This document shows positions 35,006 through 43,663 of a stretch of 64,000 nucleotides of DNA, in pieces. The notes below the pieces were generated by a model, which searched no databases, was not told the origin of the DNA, and worked only from the letters and a program-made list of their open reading frames with translations. The DNA comes from Nitrospinota bacterium (lineage in GTDB: Bacteria; Nitrospinota_A; UBA7883; JACRLM01): contig JACQXA010000004.1 in the NCBI GenBank assembly GCA_016208975.1, positions 559,501 through 623,500 of the forward strand, written 5' to 3'. Position 1 is the first letter of the stretch. Each line of letters begins with the position of its first letter. Made by a program: the position numbers and the translations under genes.

Positions 35006-35881
35006 ATGGACCTATTCCTTCAAACCCTTGTGTCGGGTTTTCTGAAAGGAGGGCTTTACGCTCTCATCGGCATGGGGATGACCCTGATAATGGGCGTGAT
35101 GGGCATTATCAACCTGGCCCACGGCCAGATAATGATGGTGAGCATGTATCTCACTTACTCCCTGTTCACCCTGCTGGGCATAGACCCGTACCTGTCCCTG
35201 TTCCTGGGCGCTCCGGTGATTTTCACCTTGGGCCTTCTAATACAGCAACACCTGCTGAATCCTCTGCTGAGGGTGGAGACCATCCTTCCCGAAAACCAGG
35301 TGCTGATGACCGTGGGGATAGGCATGGTCCTCACGGAGATAATGCGGTTCATATTCAGTTCCGACTTCAAGTCCGTCAAAACCCCTTACTCCAACGCCAC
35401 GATATTCTGGGGCGAAATATCTTTCAGCGTGCCGCTGATGATAGATTTCGCCATCGCCGTGGCGCTGACGGCGGCCCTCTTCTTTTTCCTGGTCAAGACG
35501 GACCTGGGCCGGAGCATCCGCGCCACGGCGCAAGACAGGACCGCCGCGTCGCTTATGGGGGTGGATACGGAGCGGATAACATACATAACCTTCGGCATAG
35601 GCTCCGCCCTGGCGGCGGCGGCGGGCACTCTGCTTATGCCCATTTTCTACCTGTACCCGGACATGGGCGGCCCCTTCACAAGAAAAGCGTTCGTCATATG
35701 CATACTTGGGGGGCTGGGCTCCACGGTGGGGGCCATTTTCGGCGGCATAACGCTGGGATTGGCGGAAGCTTTCGGGGCAACCTATGTGGGGATGGAGTAC
35801 GAGGACATGATTGGGCTGGTGATATTCCTGCTGGTCCTGCTCTTCCTGCCCGGCGGGTTCCGGTGGCTCACAAAGGCTTAG
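35006..35881 (+). CDS. livH: Branched-chain amino-acid ABC transporter permease LivH
   Basis: A 291-residue inner-membrane permease with about eight hydrophobic segments. MGVMGIINLAHGQIMMVSMY and the later RATAQDRTAASLMGVDTERI are the standard LivH signatures, the second being the coupling helix that contacts the ATPases. Second gene of livKHMGF, 97 bases after livK and 4 bases before livM. Confidence 0.95.
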   Translation: MDLFLQTLVSGFLKGGLYALIGMGMTLIMGVMGIINLAHGQIMMVSMYLTYSLFTLLGIDPYLSLFLGAPVIFTLGLLIQQHLLNPLLRVETILPENQVLMTVGIGMVLTEIMRFIFSSDFKSVKTPYSNATIFWGEISFSVPLMIDFAIAVALTAALFFFLVKTDLGRSIRATAQDRTAASLMGVDTERITYITFGIGSALAAAAGTLLMPIFYLYPDMGGPFTRKAFVICILGGLGSTVGAIFGGITLGLAEAFGATYVGMEYEDMIGLVIFLLVLLFLPGGFRWLTKA

Positions 35882-35885
35882 GGGC

Positions 35886-36896
35886 ATGTTGAAAACGGGC
35901 TGGCTCCCATTGCTGATAGCCACGGCGTTGATGGCCCTGCTACCGCTTTTTGTGACCAACGACTATTACCTGCACCTGATAATCCTCACGCTGATGTGGG
36001 TGGTGATAGGCTCCGCGTGGAACCTTCTTGCCGGATACACCGGGCAGGTGTCTTTCGGCGACGCGGCTTTTTTCGGTTGCGGGGCCTATACGGCGGGCCT
36101 GCTGACAACACATCTGGGCTGGTCGGCCTGGTGGGGGCTTGCGCTGGGCGGGATAACGGCCACGCTTATAGCCTTCCCCTTTGGCTGGATATGTTTCAGG
36201 CTCCGGGGGGCCTATTTCGCTTTGGCCACGCTTGCGCTCAACGAGGTGATGCGCCATATCGCCACCATCTGGGAATCCTTCACCCAGGGGATGGTTGGGA
36301 TCATGATAATGCAGACGTTCATTTCCAAGTTGCCATATTATTACATCGCCCTGGCGCTGGCGGCGGGTTCGGTGGCGCTGGTAAAACTGGTTATGGCCAG
36401 CAAGCTTGGCTATTATTTCATATCCATCCGGGAAGACCAGGACGCCGCAGAGAGCATTGGGGTGGACACCCATTTCTACAAAATGGTATCGCTTGGCATA
36501 GCCGCCGCCCTCACTGGCGTGGCGGGGGCGCTCTATATGAACTACATGGGCTTTATAGATCCCCATGTGGTTTTCTCACTCCACGACATTTCCATAATGG
36601 CCATCCTCGTGGGCATAGTGGGCGGAGTGGGAACCATATACGGCCCCACGGTTGGCGCTTTCATAATGGTGCTGACGCAGGAAATGTTCCGCACGGGGGC
36701 TTTCGGGTATTTAGAGGCCGGGGCAAAAGCGGTGGACTGGCAATGGCTCATCACCGCCACCGGATATGTCACCAAGGCGCACATCCTTGTATTCGGCGTA
36801 CTTGTGGTGATGGTCATCCGGTTCATGCCCAACGGCGTTGCGGGTGACTTTCCCAAGCTCTTCCGGCTTTTTTCAACGGGCAGGAAAACGGCATGA
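35886..36896 (+). CDS. livM: Branched-chain amino-acid ABC transporter permease LivM
   Basis: A 336-residue permease, partner of LivH, with about nine membrane segments. WNLLAGYTGQVSFGDAAFFGCGAY and ISIREDQDAAESIGVDT are LivM signatures, the latter the ATPase-coupling loop. Its stop overlaps the livG start by 4 bases. Confidence 0.95.
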   Translation: MLKTGWLPLLIATALMALLPLFVTNDYYLHLIILTLMWVVIGSAWNLLAGYTGQVSFGDAAFFGCGAYTAGLLTTHLGWSAWWGLALGGITATLIAFPFGWICFRLRGAYFALATLALNEVMRHIATIWESFTQGMVGIMIMQTFISKLPYYYIALALAAGSVALVKLVMASKLGYYFISIREDQDAAESIGVDTHFYKMVSLGIAAALTGVAGALYMNYMGFIDPHVVFSLHDISIMAILVGIVGGVGTIYGPTVGAFIMVLTQEMFRTGAFGYLEAGAKAVDWQWLITATGYVTKAHILVFGVLVVMVIRFMPNGVAGDFPKLFRLFSTGRKTA

Positions 36897-37615
36897 GCTA
36901 CTTCCAACTGGAGAGCGTGGTTAAGTACTTCGGCGGTCTGGCCGCCGTGAACAGCGTGAGCCTTGAAGTTAACAAAGGGGAGATTTACGGCCTCATCGGC
37001 CCTAACGGCTCCGGCAAGACCACCATATTCAACCTTATCTCCGGATTCCACAAACCAACCTCCGGGCGGATATATTTCAAGGGGACGAGGATAGACGGAT
37101 TGAAGCCCCATAAGGTGAACCGGTTGGGCATAGCCCGCACTTTTCAGGTGGTGCGCCCGTTAAAACGGATGACCGTGGAGGATAACGTGATAGCCGCCAC
37201 CTTCGCGCGGACAGGCTCCATAAGCGAGGCGCGGACCATGGCCCACACGGCCCTTGAGTTCTGTGGGTTGTCGAAAAGGAAAGAGATGATCGCAGGGGGC
37301 CTAACCATAGGCGACAGGAAACGGCTGGAGATAACCCGGGCCCTTGCCACCAAACCGGAGCTCATCCTGCTGGACGAGACTTTCGCCGGGTTAAACCCCT
37401 CCGAGCAGAATGAGGCCATAGGGCTTATCCGGAAGATAAAGGACTCGGGGGTGACCATAGTCATCGTCGAGCACATAATGAAGGTGATCATGTCCATATC
37501 CGACCGGGTGCATGTGATCAACTTCGGCCAGACCATCGCTGAAGGAACACCGGCCCAGGCCGTGTCGAACCCGGCGGTGGTGGAGGCTTACCTGGGGGAG
37601 CCTTACAATGCTTAA
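36893..37615 (+). CDS. livG: Branched-chain amino-acid ABC transporter ATPase LivG
   Basis: A 240-residue ABC ATPase. Walker A GPNGSGKTT; the signature region is GLTIGDRKRLEITRAL, a LivG-like variant of LSGGQ (here TIGDR), and Walker B LILLDETFAG. NPSEQNEAIGLIRKI follows. Its start overlaps livM by 4 bases and its end overlaps livF by 8. Confidence 0.94.
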   Translation: MSYFQLESVVKYFGGLAAVNSVSLEVNKGEIYGLIGPNGSGKTTIFNLISGFHKPTSGRIYFKGTRIDGLKPHKVNRLGIARTFQVVRPLKRMTVEDNVIAATFARTGSISEARTMAHTALEFCGLSKRKEMIAGGLTIGDRKRLEITRALATKPELILLDETFAGLNPSEQNEAIGLIRKIKDSGVTIVIVEHIMKVIMSISDRVHVINFGQTIAEGTPAQAVSNPAVVEAYLGEPYNA

Positions 37616-38312
37616 GGTGATGGGGGTGGACGCGTTCTACGGCGACATGCAGGCGTTGTGGGACGTTTCGTTCGAGGCGGAGAAGGGGGAAATAGTGGCC
37701 CTTCTGGGGGCCAACGGCGCGGGCAAGTCCACCTGCCTTAGCGTGATATCCGGCCTTCTGCGCCCGGCCAGCGGCGCCGTGGAGTTCGACGGGATCCGGC
37801 TGGACCAAATCCCGGCGGATAAAATACCACGCCTGGGAGTGGCCCACGCGCCAGAAGGAAGAAGGCTATTCGCCGACATGACCGTGGAGGAGAACCTTGC
37901 CATGGGCTCCCTTTCCCCCGAAGCGCGGCGAAAAAGGAAAGAGACCATGGAATGGGTATATGCCCTGTTTCCAAGGCTCCGGGAACGGATGAAACAGGCC
38001 GCTGGCACCTTGAGCGGAGGGGAACAGCAAATGGTGGCCGTGGGCAGGGGGCTAATGTCCCTTCCAAAGTTATTCATGCTAGATGAGCCCTCGTTGGGCC
38101 TGGCTCCGCTCCTGGTGAAGGAGATTTTCCGCATCATAAAAGTTATTAACGAAAGCGGGGTCACCGTTCTTCTTGTGGAGCAGAACGTTAAGCACAGCCT
38201 GGCCATCTGCCACCGGGCTTACGTGCTGGAGAACGGGCGGGTCACATTAAGCGGGCCGGGCCGGGAGCTGGCCGAGAACGCTCACGTTAAAGAGGCTTAT
38301 CTGGGGCTATAG
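37608..38312 (+). CDS. livF: Branched-chain amino-acid ABC transporter ATPase LivF
   Basis: A 234-residue ABC ATPase with Walker A GANGAGKST, canonical signature LSGGEQQMVAVGRGLM, Walker B LFMLDEPSLGLAP, and the LivF start (VDAFYGDMQALWDVSFE). It pairs with LivG to energise uptake. Confidence 0.95.
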   Translation: MLKVMGVDAFYGDMQALWDVSFEAEKGEIVALLGANGAGKSTCLSVISGLLRPASGAVEFDGIRLDQIPADKIPRLGVAHAPEGRRLFADMTVEENLAMGSLSPEARRKRKETMEWVYALFPRLRERMKQAAGTLSGGEQQMVAVGRGLMSLPKLFMLDEPSLGLAPLLVKEIFRIIKVINESGVTVLLVEQNVKHSLAICHRAYVLENGRVTLSGPGRELAENAHVKEAYLGL

Positions 38313-38331
38313 ATTTTTTCCGGGAGGCGCC

Positions 38332-39021
38332 ATGCTGATAAACGACTGGATGACCAAAAACGTGATAACGGCGGACGACGAGATGTCCATAATGCAGGCG
38401 TCGGCCATCATGAGAAGCAAGAGCATCCGTTACCTGCCAATAGTGGACGCCGCGGGCAGGCTTGCCGGAGTTGTGACCGACAGGGATTTGAAGGCGGCGG
38501 CCCCTTCCAAGGCCACCTCGCTGGACGTGTTCGAGCTCCACTACCTGCTGGCCAATGTGGAGGTTAAAGAGATAATGACCCGCAACGTGATATGGGCCCG
38601 CCCGTCGGAGACTGTGGAGTTGGCGGCGGTGCTGATGATAGACAACAAGATTTCGGGCATGCCGGTGGTGGACACGGAAATGAGGGTGGTGGGGGTCATC
38701 ACCCAGGTGGATATTTTCAGGGCGCTGGTGACAATCACCGGAGCGTACCAGGACGGCGTGCAGTTCGCCTTGAACCTCGATGACCGGCCGGGCTCTTTAA
38801 AAGAAGCGGCGGACGAGATACGGGCTCACGGTGGAAGGATCGTTAGCGTGTTGACGCATTACCCAAATGCGGGAGGGGGGCTCAGGGAGGTCTATTTCCG
38901 CATCCACCGGGTGGAGCCGCCGAAGCTTGCTGAACTGAAGGAGGCGCTGGCTTCTAAATTCCGCCTGTTAAACGTGGTGGAGGATTTCGTTGAGGAAACG
39001 CGGAGAAGGCGCAAGAAGTAA
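38332..39021 (+). CDS. CBS-pair plus ACT domain protein (AcuB-like)
   Basis: A 229-residue soluble protein. Two CBS motifs (about 5-60 and 75-140: MTKNVITADDEMSIMQASA and EIMTRNVIWARPSETVELA) form a nucleotide-binding Bateman module. The C-terminal ACT-like domain (FALNLDDRPGSLKEAADEIRAHG) often binds amino acids. The ribosome binding site GGGAGG precedes the ATG and the gene starts 19 bases after livF, so it is probably cotranscribed and may tune uptake to the adenylate and amino-acid state. Its target is unknown. Confidence 0.82.
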   Translation: MLINDWMTKNVITADDEMSIMQASAIMRSKSIRYLPIVDAAGRLAGVVTDRDLKAAAPSKATSLDVFELHYLLANVEVKEIMTRNVIWARPSETVELAAVLMIDNKISGMPVVDTEMRVVGVITQVDIFRALVTITGAYQDGVQFALNLDDRPGSLKEAADEIRAHGGRIVSVLTHYPNAGGGLREVYFRIHRVEPPKLAELKEALASKFRLLNVVEDFVEETRRRRKK

Positions 39022-39071
39022 CCACGATCGCGGGCGGATAGGCTCTATTGGCCCGGGAACGCGGCTAATTA

Positions 39072-39100
39072 CTTGACTATTTTTACCAGCGGGCATACAT
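39072..39100 (+). promoter_or_regulatory. Promoter of the porin-cytochrome operon
   Basis: TTGACT (39072-39077), exactly 17 bases, TACATT (39095-39100), followed by a leader of about 190 bases before the ATG at 39297. Confidence 0.55.
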
Positions 39101-39296
39101 TTTTATTATTGTGCGGATCCAATGCCGGAACAATTTAGGAGAGATATGGAATAAAAGTTTGCATTCGTCCAGTCCTGACCAGCGGAAGAGTTACTGAGGG
39201 AAATTGGCGCGGAATGATGGGCGGTTAGCCCAAGGGGTCACGACGCGCAGGCTACTTCTTCACGGGGCGCTTTAAAGGATTGAGAGGAGTACCGCA

Positions 39297-40577
39297 ATGC
39301 ACACTTCAAGGACAGCGCCGGCCGCAGGCGCCGGATTACTTGCTACTTTCATCTTTCTTTCATCAACCTTCCTGATTACCCACGACGCCAACGCGCTCTC
39401 GCAATGGGCAAGAAAATACAAGACATCCTGTTTCACCTGCCACACGGCATTCCCACGGCTGAATTATTACGGGGAACGGTTCTTGTGGAACGGGTATCAG
39501 GATCCGGACAATGAACAGCCCGACGGCGACCTGATGAAAAAGGTGATAAACAACGAGTTGGTCCTAGATGATGTGACAAACCTGCTGGGATTCAGGCTGA
39601 ACCTCACGCCGTTCAGGCTAAGAGAAAAAGCGCTGAACCTCGGCGGGGACGAAAAAGACCAGATCACCATAGGCGGGCCGGACTGGATACAGTTCTTCGT
39701 GGGGGGCTCCATATTCAAGAACGCGGCTTTCTTCATGGAACTGGAGTTCGCCGGGGAGACAGTCCACTACAACTGGTGGCATTTGAGCTACCACAACATG
39801 TTCGGCACACCGGCAGTGAACTTCCAGCTGGGCAACGTGTCGGCGCTGGAATTTTCCGCCCAGACGGACAGGCTACGGATTTTCCCCAACTACTCTTCCC
39901 CTCTTTACGCCGTTAAAACCTCCAATGGCACCGGTGACGACAGCCTTGGCATAAGCCAGGCCCGGCCGGCGATCCAGTATTATGGATACGCGGGGCCGGC
40001 GCTGTGGTGGGCCGGGGTAAGCTCCGGCAAGACCGCCGCCGACGTGAACGACAAGATGTTCTACTGGGGCGGGCTCCGCTACACCGTAACCGAAGATATG
40101 GAGAGCGCCATAGAGGGGAGCAGTGTAACCCTATGGGCCTTCCAGGGGGAGGACGGGAAGAACACCGCCGCGTCGGACACCGTGTCCGCCTCTTACCTCA
40201 CTTCCACCAGCAAGAGGTACCAGGCGGCTGGTAACCTGCGGTGGAGGGATATTGACGTCATCGGAAGCTACGTATGGGGCGACGATGAGGACGGAAAGCT
40301 TTCAACCTCCGCCAATGACAAGTTCGAATTCAAGGGTTACAGTTTCCAGGCGGCCTGGCAGATAAACAAGATGTGGTACACGGGAGTGATGTACGACAAG
40401 GTGGAGAAAGACACCGGCTCCGGATTCACGGTGAGCGACCACCAGGTGATCCCGCAGATATCGTTCCTGCCCAAGGAAAACATGCGGCTGGGTTTCTACG
40501 TTAAGTTGGACATCAACGACGAGACTGGGCACACGAAGAAGAACGACTATTGGGTCAACTTCAGGGTGATGTTCTAA
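39297..40577 (+). CDS. Outer-membrane monoheme cytochrome-porin fusion
   Basis: A 426-residue protein with a signal peptide (cleavage near NALS, about residue 34), a c-type heme site CFTCH at about 44-48 in the context TSCFTCHTAFPRLNYYGERF, and then about 370 residues of alternating amphipathic strands ending in a C-terminal aromatic (NFRVMF), as in outer-membrane beta barrels. The layout (one N-terminal heme plus barrel) is that of Cyc2-type iron oxidases, but I cannot claim homology from sequence. It opens a four-gene cytochrome cassette. GAGAGGAG precedes the start. Role: electron transfer across the outer membrane (inferred). Confidence 0.82.
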   Translation: MHTSRTAPAAGAGLLATFIFLSSTFLITHDANALSQWARKYKTSCFTCHTAFPRLNYYGERFLWNGYQDPDNEQPDGDLMKKVINNELVLDDVTNLLGFRLNLTPFRLREKALNLGGDEKDQITIGGPDWIQFFVGGSIFKNAAFFMELEFAGETVHYNWWHLSYHNMFGTPAVNFQLGNVSALEFSAQTDRLRIFPNYSSPLYAVKTSNGTGDDSLGISQARPAIQYYGYAGPALWWAGVSSGKTAADVNDKMFYWGGLRYTVTEDMESAIEGSSVTLWAFQGEDGKNTAASDTVSASYLTSTSKRYQAAGNLRWRDIDVIGSYVWGDDEDGKLSTSANDKFEFKGYSFQAAWQINKMWYTGVMYDKVEKDTGSGFTVSDHQVIPQISFLPKENMRLGFYVKLDINDETGHTKKNDYWVNFRVMF

Positions 40578-40593
40578 GTTGGAGGCTTCCCCA

Positions 40594-40986
40594 ATGAACG
40601 CTATTACCAGGATCGCCGTTGCGGCGGCATCCGTCTGGCTATGCTCGTCACCCCCGGCGCTGGCCGGGGATGACGGCAAGACCTTATTTATAAACGAGGG
40701 TTGTGTAAACTGCCATTCGGTGAAATCGGCAGGCATTACAGTGATGGAATCCGCCGAGGCGAAGGAGGAGTTGAAAGAGCAGGCGGCGGAAGGGGCCAAG
40801 GCTCCGCCGGACCTCTCCGGTTTGGCGGCGAAGCGTGACGCTGATTTCCTGGACAAGTACCTTCGCAAGAAGATAGCCATTGACGGCCGCAAACACAAGA
40901 AGAGGTTCAAGGGGAGCGACGCGGAGCGTGAAACGCTTATCACGTGGATCTTGGCCCTTAAACCAGCCGCCGGGCAGGGTAAATGA
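40594..40986 (+). CDS. Periplasmic monoheme cytochrome c
   Basis: A 130-residue secreted protein: signal peptide (about 1-25, ending SSPPALA), then a single CVNCH heme site at about 38-42 in DDGKTLFINEGCVNCHSVKSA. A Lys/Glu-rich middle (AEAKEELKEQAAEGAKAPPDLSG) precedes LAAKRDADFLDKYLRKK. The C-terminal Met/His ligand is not certain. GGAGG 8 bases before the ATG fixes the start. It sits between the porin fusion and the tetraheme gene, so it is the likely shuttle between them. Confidence 0.85.
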   Translation: MNAITRIAVAAASVWLCSSPPALAGDDGKTLFINEGCVNCHSVKSAGITVMESAEAKEELKEQAAEGAKAPPDLSGLAAKRDADFLDKYLRKKIAIDGRKHKKRFKGSDAERETLITWILALKPAAGQGK

Positions 40987-41594
40987 AACTGGCGCTCCTC
41001 CTGCTTGCCATGTGTAACGCGGGCTTCATCGCTATCTTGTGGAAAGAGTGGGGCTTGCTAGGCGGGGGCGCCAGAAAACTTCTTGCCTTCATAAGCCTTG
41101 GGGTGTTCCCTTTGGTGTGGGGGGCCGGGGTGCTGGGCCAGGGGCTGGAAGAGGCGCAGAAGGTGGCATTCTGCGCCCAGTGCCACGTCATGACAGATTA
41201 CGTGAAAAGCCTGGAGGTGGACGATGACGAGCCGCTGTCCGCCTTCCATTACCAGAACAACCTGGTGCCCAAGGAAAAAGCCTGTTTCGCCTGCCACACG
41301 CAATACACCATGTTCGGCCCAATACGGGCCAAGCTACAGGGGCTGAGCCATCTTTACGTTTATTACATCAAGGGCGCTCCGGCGGGAAAGATCAGCCTTT
41401 ACTCCCCATACGATAACCGGGAATGCTTGAGATGCCACGAGTCGTCCCGGAAATATCAAAAACTGCGCATGCACAACAAGCCGGAAGAGATGTTCAAGAA
41501 GCTTGCGGACAATAAGCAATCATGCCTCGCCAAGGGTTGCCACGACCTGGCCCATCTTATCGAGGAGGAGGAATCAGATGACTCCGCAGGATGA
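40983..41594 (+). CDS. Membrane tetraheme cytochrome c (NapC/NirT/NrfH-like)
   Basis: A 203-residue protein. Two hydrophobic segments (about 3-20 and 33-53) anchor it, followed by heme sites CAQCH (64-68), CFACH (101-105) and CLRCH (148-152), and a fourth site CLAKGCH (181-187) with four residues between the Cys (CX4CH). The order and spacing recall NapC/NirT-type quinol dehydrogenases, except for the extra membrane segment and the odd fourth site. It probably exchanges electrons between the quinone pool and the monoheme cytochrome whose gene it overlaps by 4 bases. Confidence 0.82.
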   Translation: MKLALLLLAMCNAGFIAILWKEWGLLGGGARKLLAFISLGVFPLVWGAGVLGQGLEEAQKVAFCAQCHVMTDYVKSLEVDDDEPLSAFHYQNNLVPKEKACFACHTQYTMFGPIRAKLQGLSHLYVYYIKGAPAGKISLYSPYDNRECLRCHESSRKYQKLRMHNKPEEMFKKLADNKQSCLAKGCHDLAHLIEEEESDDSAG

Positions 41595-41811
41595 GCAAGC
41601 GGCAGAAGCGGCAGGGATACCACGGGGAATGAAAACAGCCCTGATTACCAACATGGCCGGGATGGTTTTCATGTTATTGTCGCTTTACGCCAAAAGCCCG
41701 TTTCAGTTTGTAGTGACGCTTGTCTCCGGCACCGGTTTTCTGCTGGCAAGCTTTGCGTTATGGCTATGGATGGTGTTCACCGAAGCGCGTGTTAAAGGGA
41801 TGTTCAGATGA
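41578..41811 (+). CDS. Small two-segment membrane protein of the cytochrome cassette
   Basis: A 77-residue protein with two hydrophobic segments (about 20-37 and 45-63) and an acidic N-terminus. The ATG at 41578 follows GAGGAGGAATCAG and lies inside the 3' end of the tetraheme gene (17-base overlap), which argues for coupled expression; a longer frame from 41503 is not needed. Unrecognised. Possibly an assembly or quinone-site subunit of the tetraheme protein (inference from position only). Confidence 0.65.
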   Translation: MTPQDEQAAEAAGIPRGMKTALITNMAGMVFMLLSLYAKSPFQFVVTLVSGTGFLLASFALWLWMVFTEARVKGMFR

Positions 41812-41839
41812 TGGCGGTTGGGTTTGACCGCCAGGCCCT

Positions 41840-43663
41840 TTAAAGCCCCAGCCGGGGCCACATTTCGTTAACCCTCGTTTTCACCGCCGGGATCATCTCA
41901 AGATCGTCTGGCCATTCCCTTGGGTGCCCCTCCTCCACCAGTTTTTTTGTGGCGTCTATTATCATGCGGCCATCCTCGAAAACCATGTCCCGCCGGGGAT
42001 CCACGTTGTTGAAAAATTTCCAGAGCGCCACGGAATAGTTCGCCGGGTCTATTTCTTTATCCAGAGCGATCACTATTTTTATCGAGCGGGCCGTATCCGC
42101 CTTAAGCGCCTCAGACGGGATCCTGCGCCCATCGAAAGGCGCCCGCTTGTCCACAGCGATAATGGCCAGTGGATTGGCTACGTCCTCATACGGTATGGCC
42201 CAGGAGATTACATCGGCCCTCTGCCGCAAGGCGTTGATGAAGGGTTCCAATGGCCTGCCACCCCAATATTCCGGAGCCTTCCGGGATTCCCCCTCCACCG
42301 GCGACGTTACATCTATCCCCAGCTTGGCGCCATACAGGGCTTTTGGCGCCGAATGGTCCAGCACGTCCAGTACCCCTTCGGAGATAGTGATATCTTCCTC
42401 CATGTTCAGCCTGTTGAGCAGGACATGCGCCACCTCGGCGTAATCATGCACGTTAACCCCGGCGTCCATGGTCATTATCATCTTGGCGAAACTCATCTGC
42501 CCCGCGCCCCATAGCGAGCTCATGAGCTGTTTGGCGTTGGCCGGGTACCGCTTCTTCACCGACACGATGACGCAGTTATGGAAAACCCCCTCCCAAGGCA
42601 GGTCGTAATCCACAATCTCCGGATGGAGGGTTTTGAGCAACGGCAGGAATATGCGTTCGGTGGCTTTCCCCATGTAACAGTCTTCCATGGGGGGTTTGCC
42701 AACGATGGTGGTCGGATAAATGGGATTCTTCCGGTGGGTAATGGCGGTTACATGGAATACCGGGTACATACCGGTAAGCGAGTAATAGCCGGTATGGTCG
42801 CCAAAAGGCCCTTCCAGCCTCGTCTCGTCCGGGTTCACATACCCTTCAATAACTATCTCCGCCGTCCGGGGAACCTCAAGGTCCACCGTGCGGCATTTCA
42901 CAAGCTCCACCCCTTTGCCCCGGATGAAGCCAGCCAATAGAAGCTCGTCCACCCCAGGCGGCATGGGCGCCGTGGCGGAGAATATCACCGCAGGATCGCA
43001 CCCCAGGGCCACGGCCACTTCCATCCGCTCCCCTCTGGCGCGATGCTGGTCGAAAAACCGCGCGCCGTCTTTATGGATGTGCCAGTGCATCCCCGTGGCG
43101 CGGGCGTTATAGACCTGCATGCGGTACATCCCCACGTTGCGCCGGCCGTCCACCGACTTTGTAAAGACACACGGCAGGGTGATGAACCTTCCGCCGTCAT
43201 CGGGCCAGCATTTCAAAACGGGAATGGCGGTAAGGTCCACATCCCCTTCCAGCAATACAACTTCCTGGCAAGGGGCGTTTGCGTCGTTCACGGTTTTAGG
43301 TGTGAACCGGGCCATCTTGAAAAGAGTGGGCAACATGGCCAGTTTTTCCTGCCACGTTTCAGGGGCTTTCATCTTGATGAGCCAGTCCAACCCGGCGGCG
43401 ATTTTCTCCACATCGTCCACGCCAAGGCTTGCGGCCATGCGCTTGCGGGATCCGAAAGCGTTGATGAGGACCGGCATGGAAGAGCCTTCCACGTTCTCGA
43501 AAAGCAACGCCTTCCCCCCGCCGGGCATTTTGCTCACCCGGTCGGTTATCTCGGTTATCTCCAGCTCCGGCGAGACTTTTTCGCTAATGCGCACAAGTTC
43601 CCCCATCTGCTCCAGATGGGCCATGAATTCGCGGATGGAGTCGAATCGAATCGTGTTAATCAC
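41840..43663 (-). CDS. UbiD-family (de)carboxylase
   Basis: A 607-residue prenylated-FMN-dependent decarboxylase. MGELVRISEKVSPELEITEI at the N-terminus and DGGRFITLPCVFTK, NPDETRLEGPFGDHTGYYS and VPRTAEIVIEGYV are typical of UbiD and its menaquinone-pathway (MqnL-like) relatives, including the conserved Glu-Arg-Glu network region. It probably acts in quinone synthesis, which would fit the respiratory genes around it, but UbiD enzymes also process aromatic acids. No UbiX is adjacent. Starts with GTG overlapping the gpmI stop by 4 bases. Confidence 0.88.
   Translation of the reverse strand: MINTIRFDSIREFMAHLEQMGELVRISEKVSPELEITEITDRVSKMPGGGKALLFENVEGSSMPVLINAFGSRKRMAASLGVDDVEKIAAGLDWLIKMKAPETWQEKLAMLPTLFKMARFTPKTVNDANAPCQEVVLLEGDVDLTAIPVLKCWPDDGGRFITLPCVFTKSVDGRRNVGMYRMQVYNARATGMHWHIHKDGARFFDQHRARGERMEVAVALGCDPAVIFSATAPMPPGVDELLLAGFIRGKGVELVKCRTVDLEVPRTAEIVIEGYVNPDETRLEGPFGDHTGYYSLTGMYPVFHVTAITHRKNPIYPTTIVGKPPMEDCYMGKATERIFLPLLKTLHPEIVDYDLPWEGVFHNCVIVSVKKRYPANAKQLMSSLWGAGQMSFAKMIMTMDAGVNVHDYAEVAHVLLNRLNMEEDITISEGVLDVLDHSAPKALYGAKLGIDVTSPVEGESRKAPEYWGGRPLEPFINALRQRADVISWAIPYEDVANPLAIIAVDKRAPFDGRRIPSEALKADTARSIKIVIALDKEIDPANYSVALWKFFNNVDPRRDMVFEDGRMIIDATKKLVEEGHPREWPDDLEMIPAVKTRVNEMWPRLGL

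Noticed and set aside
36893-37615. LivG as a broken ATPase because of the TIGDR signature
   Set aside because: Walker A and B are intact and LivG proteins often deviate in the signature; no evidence of inactivity.
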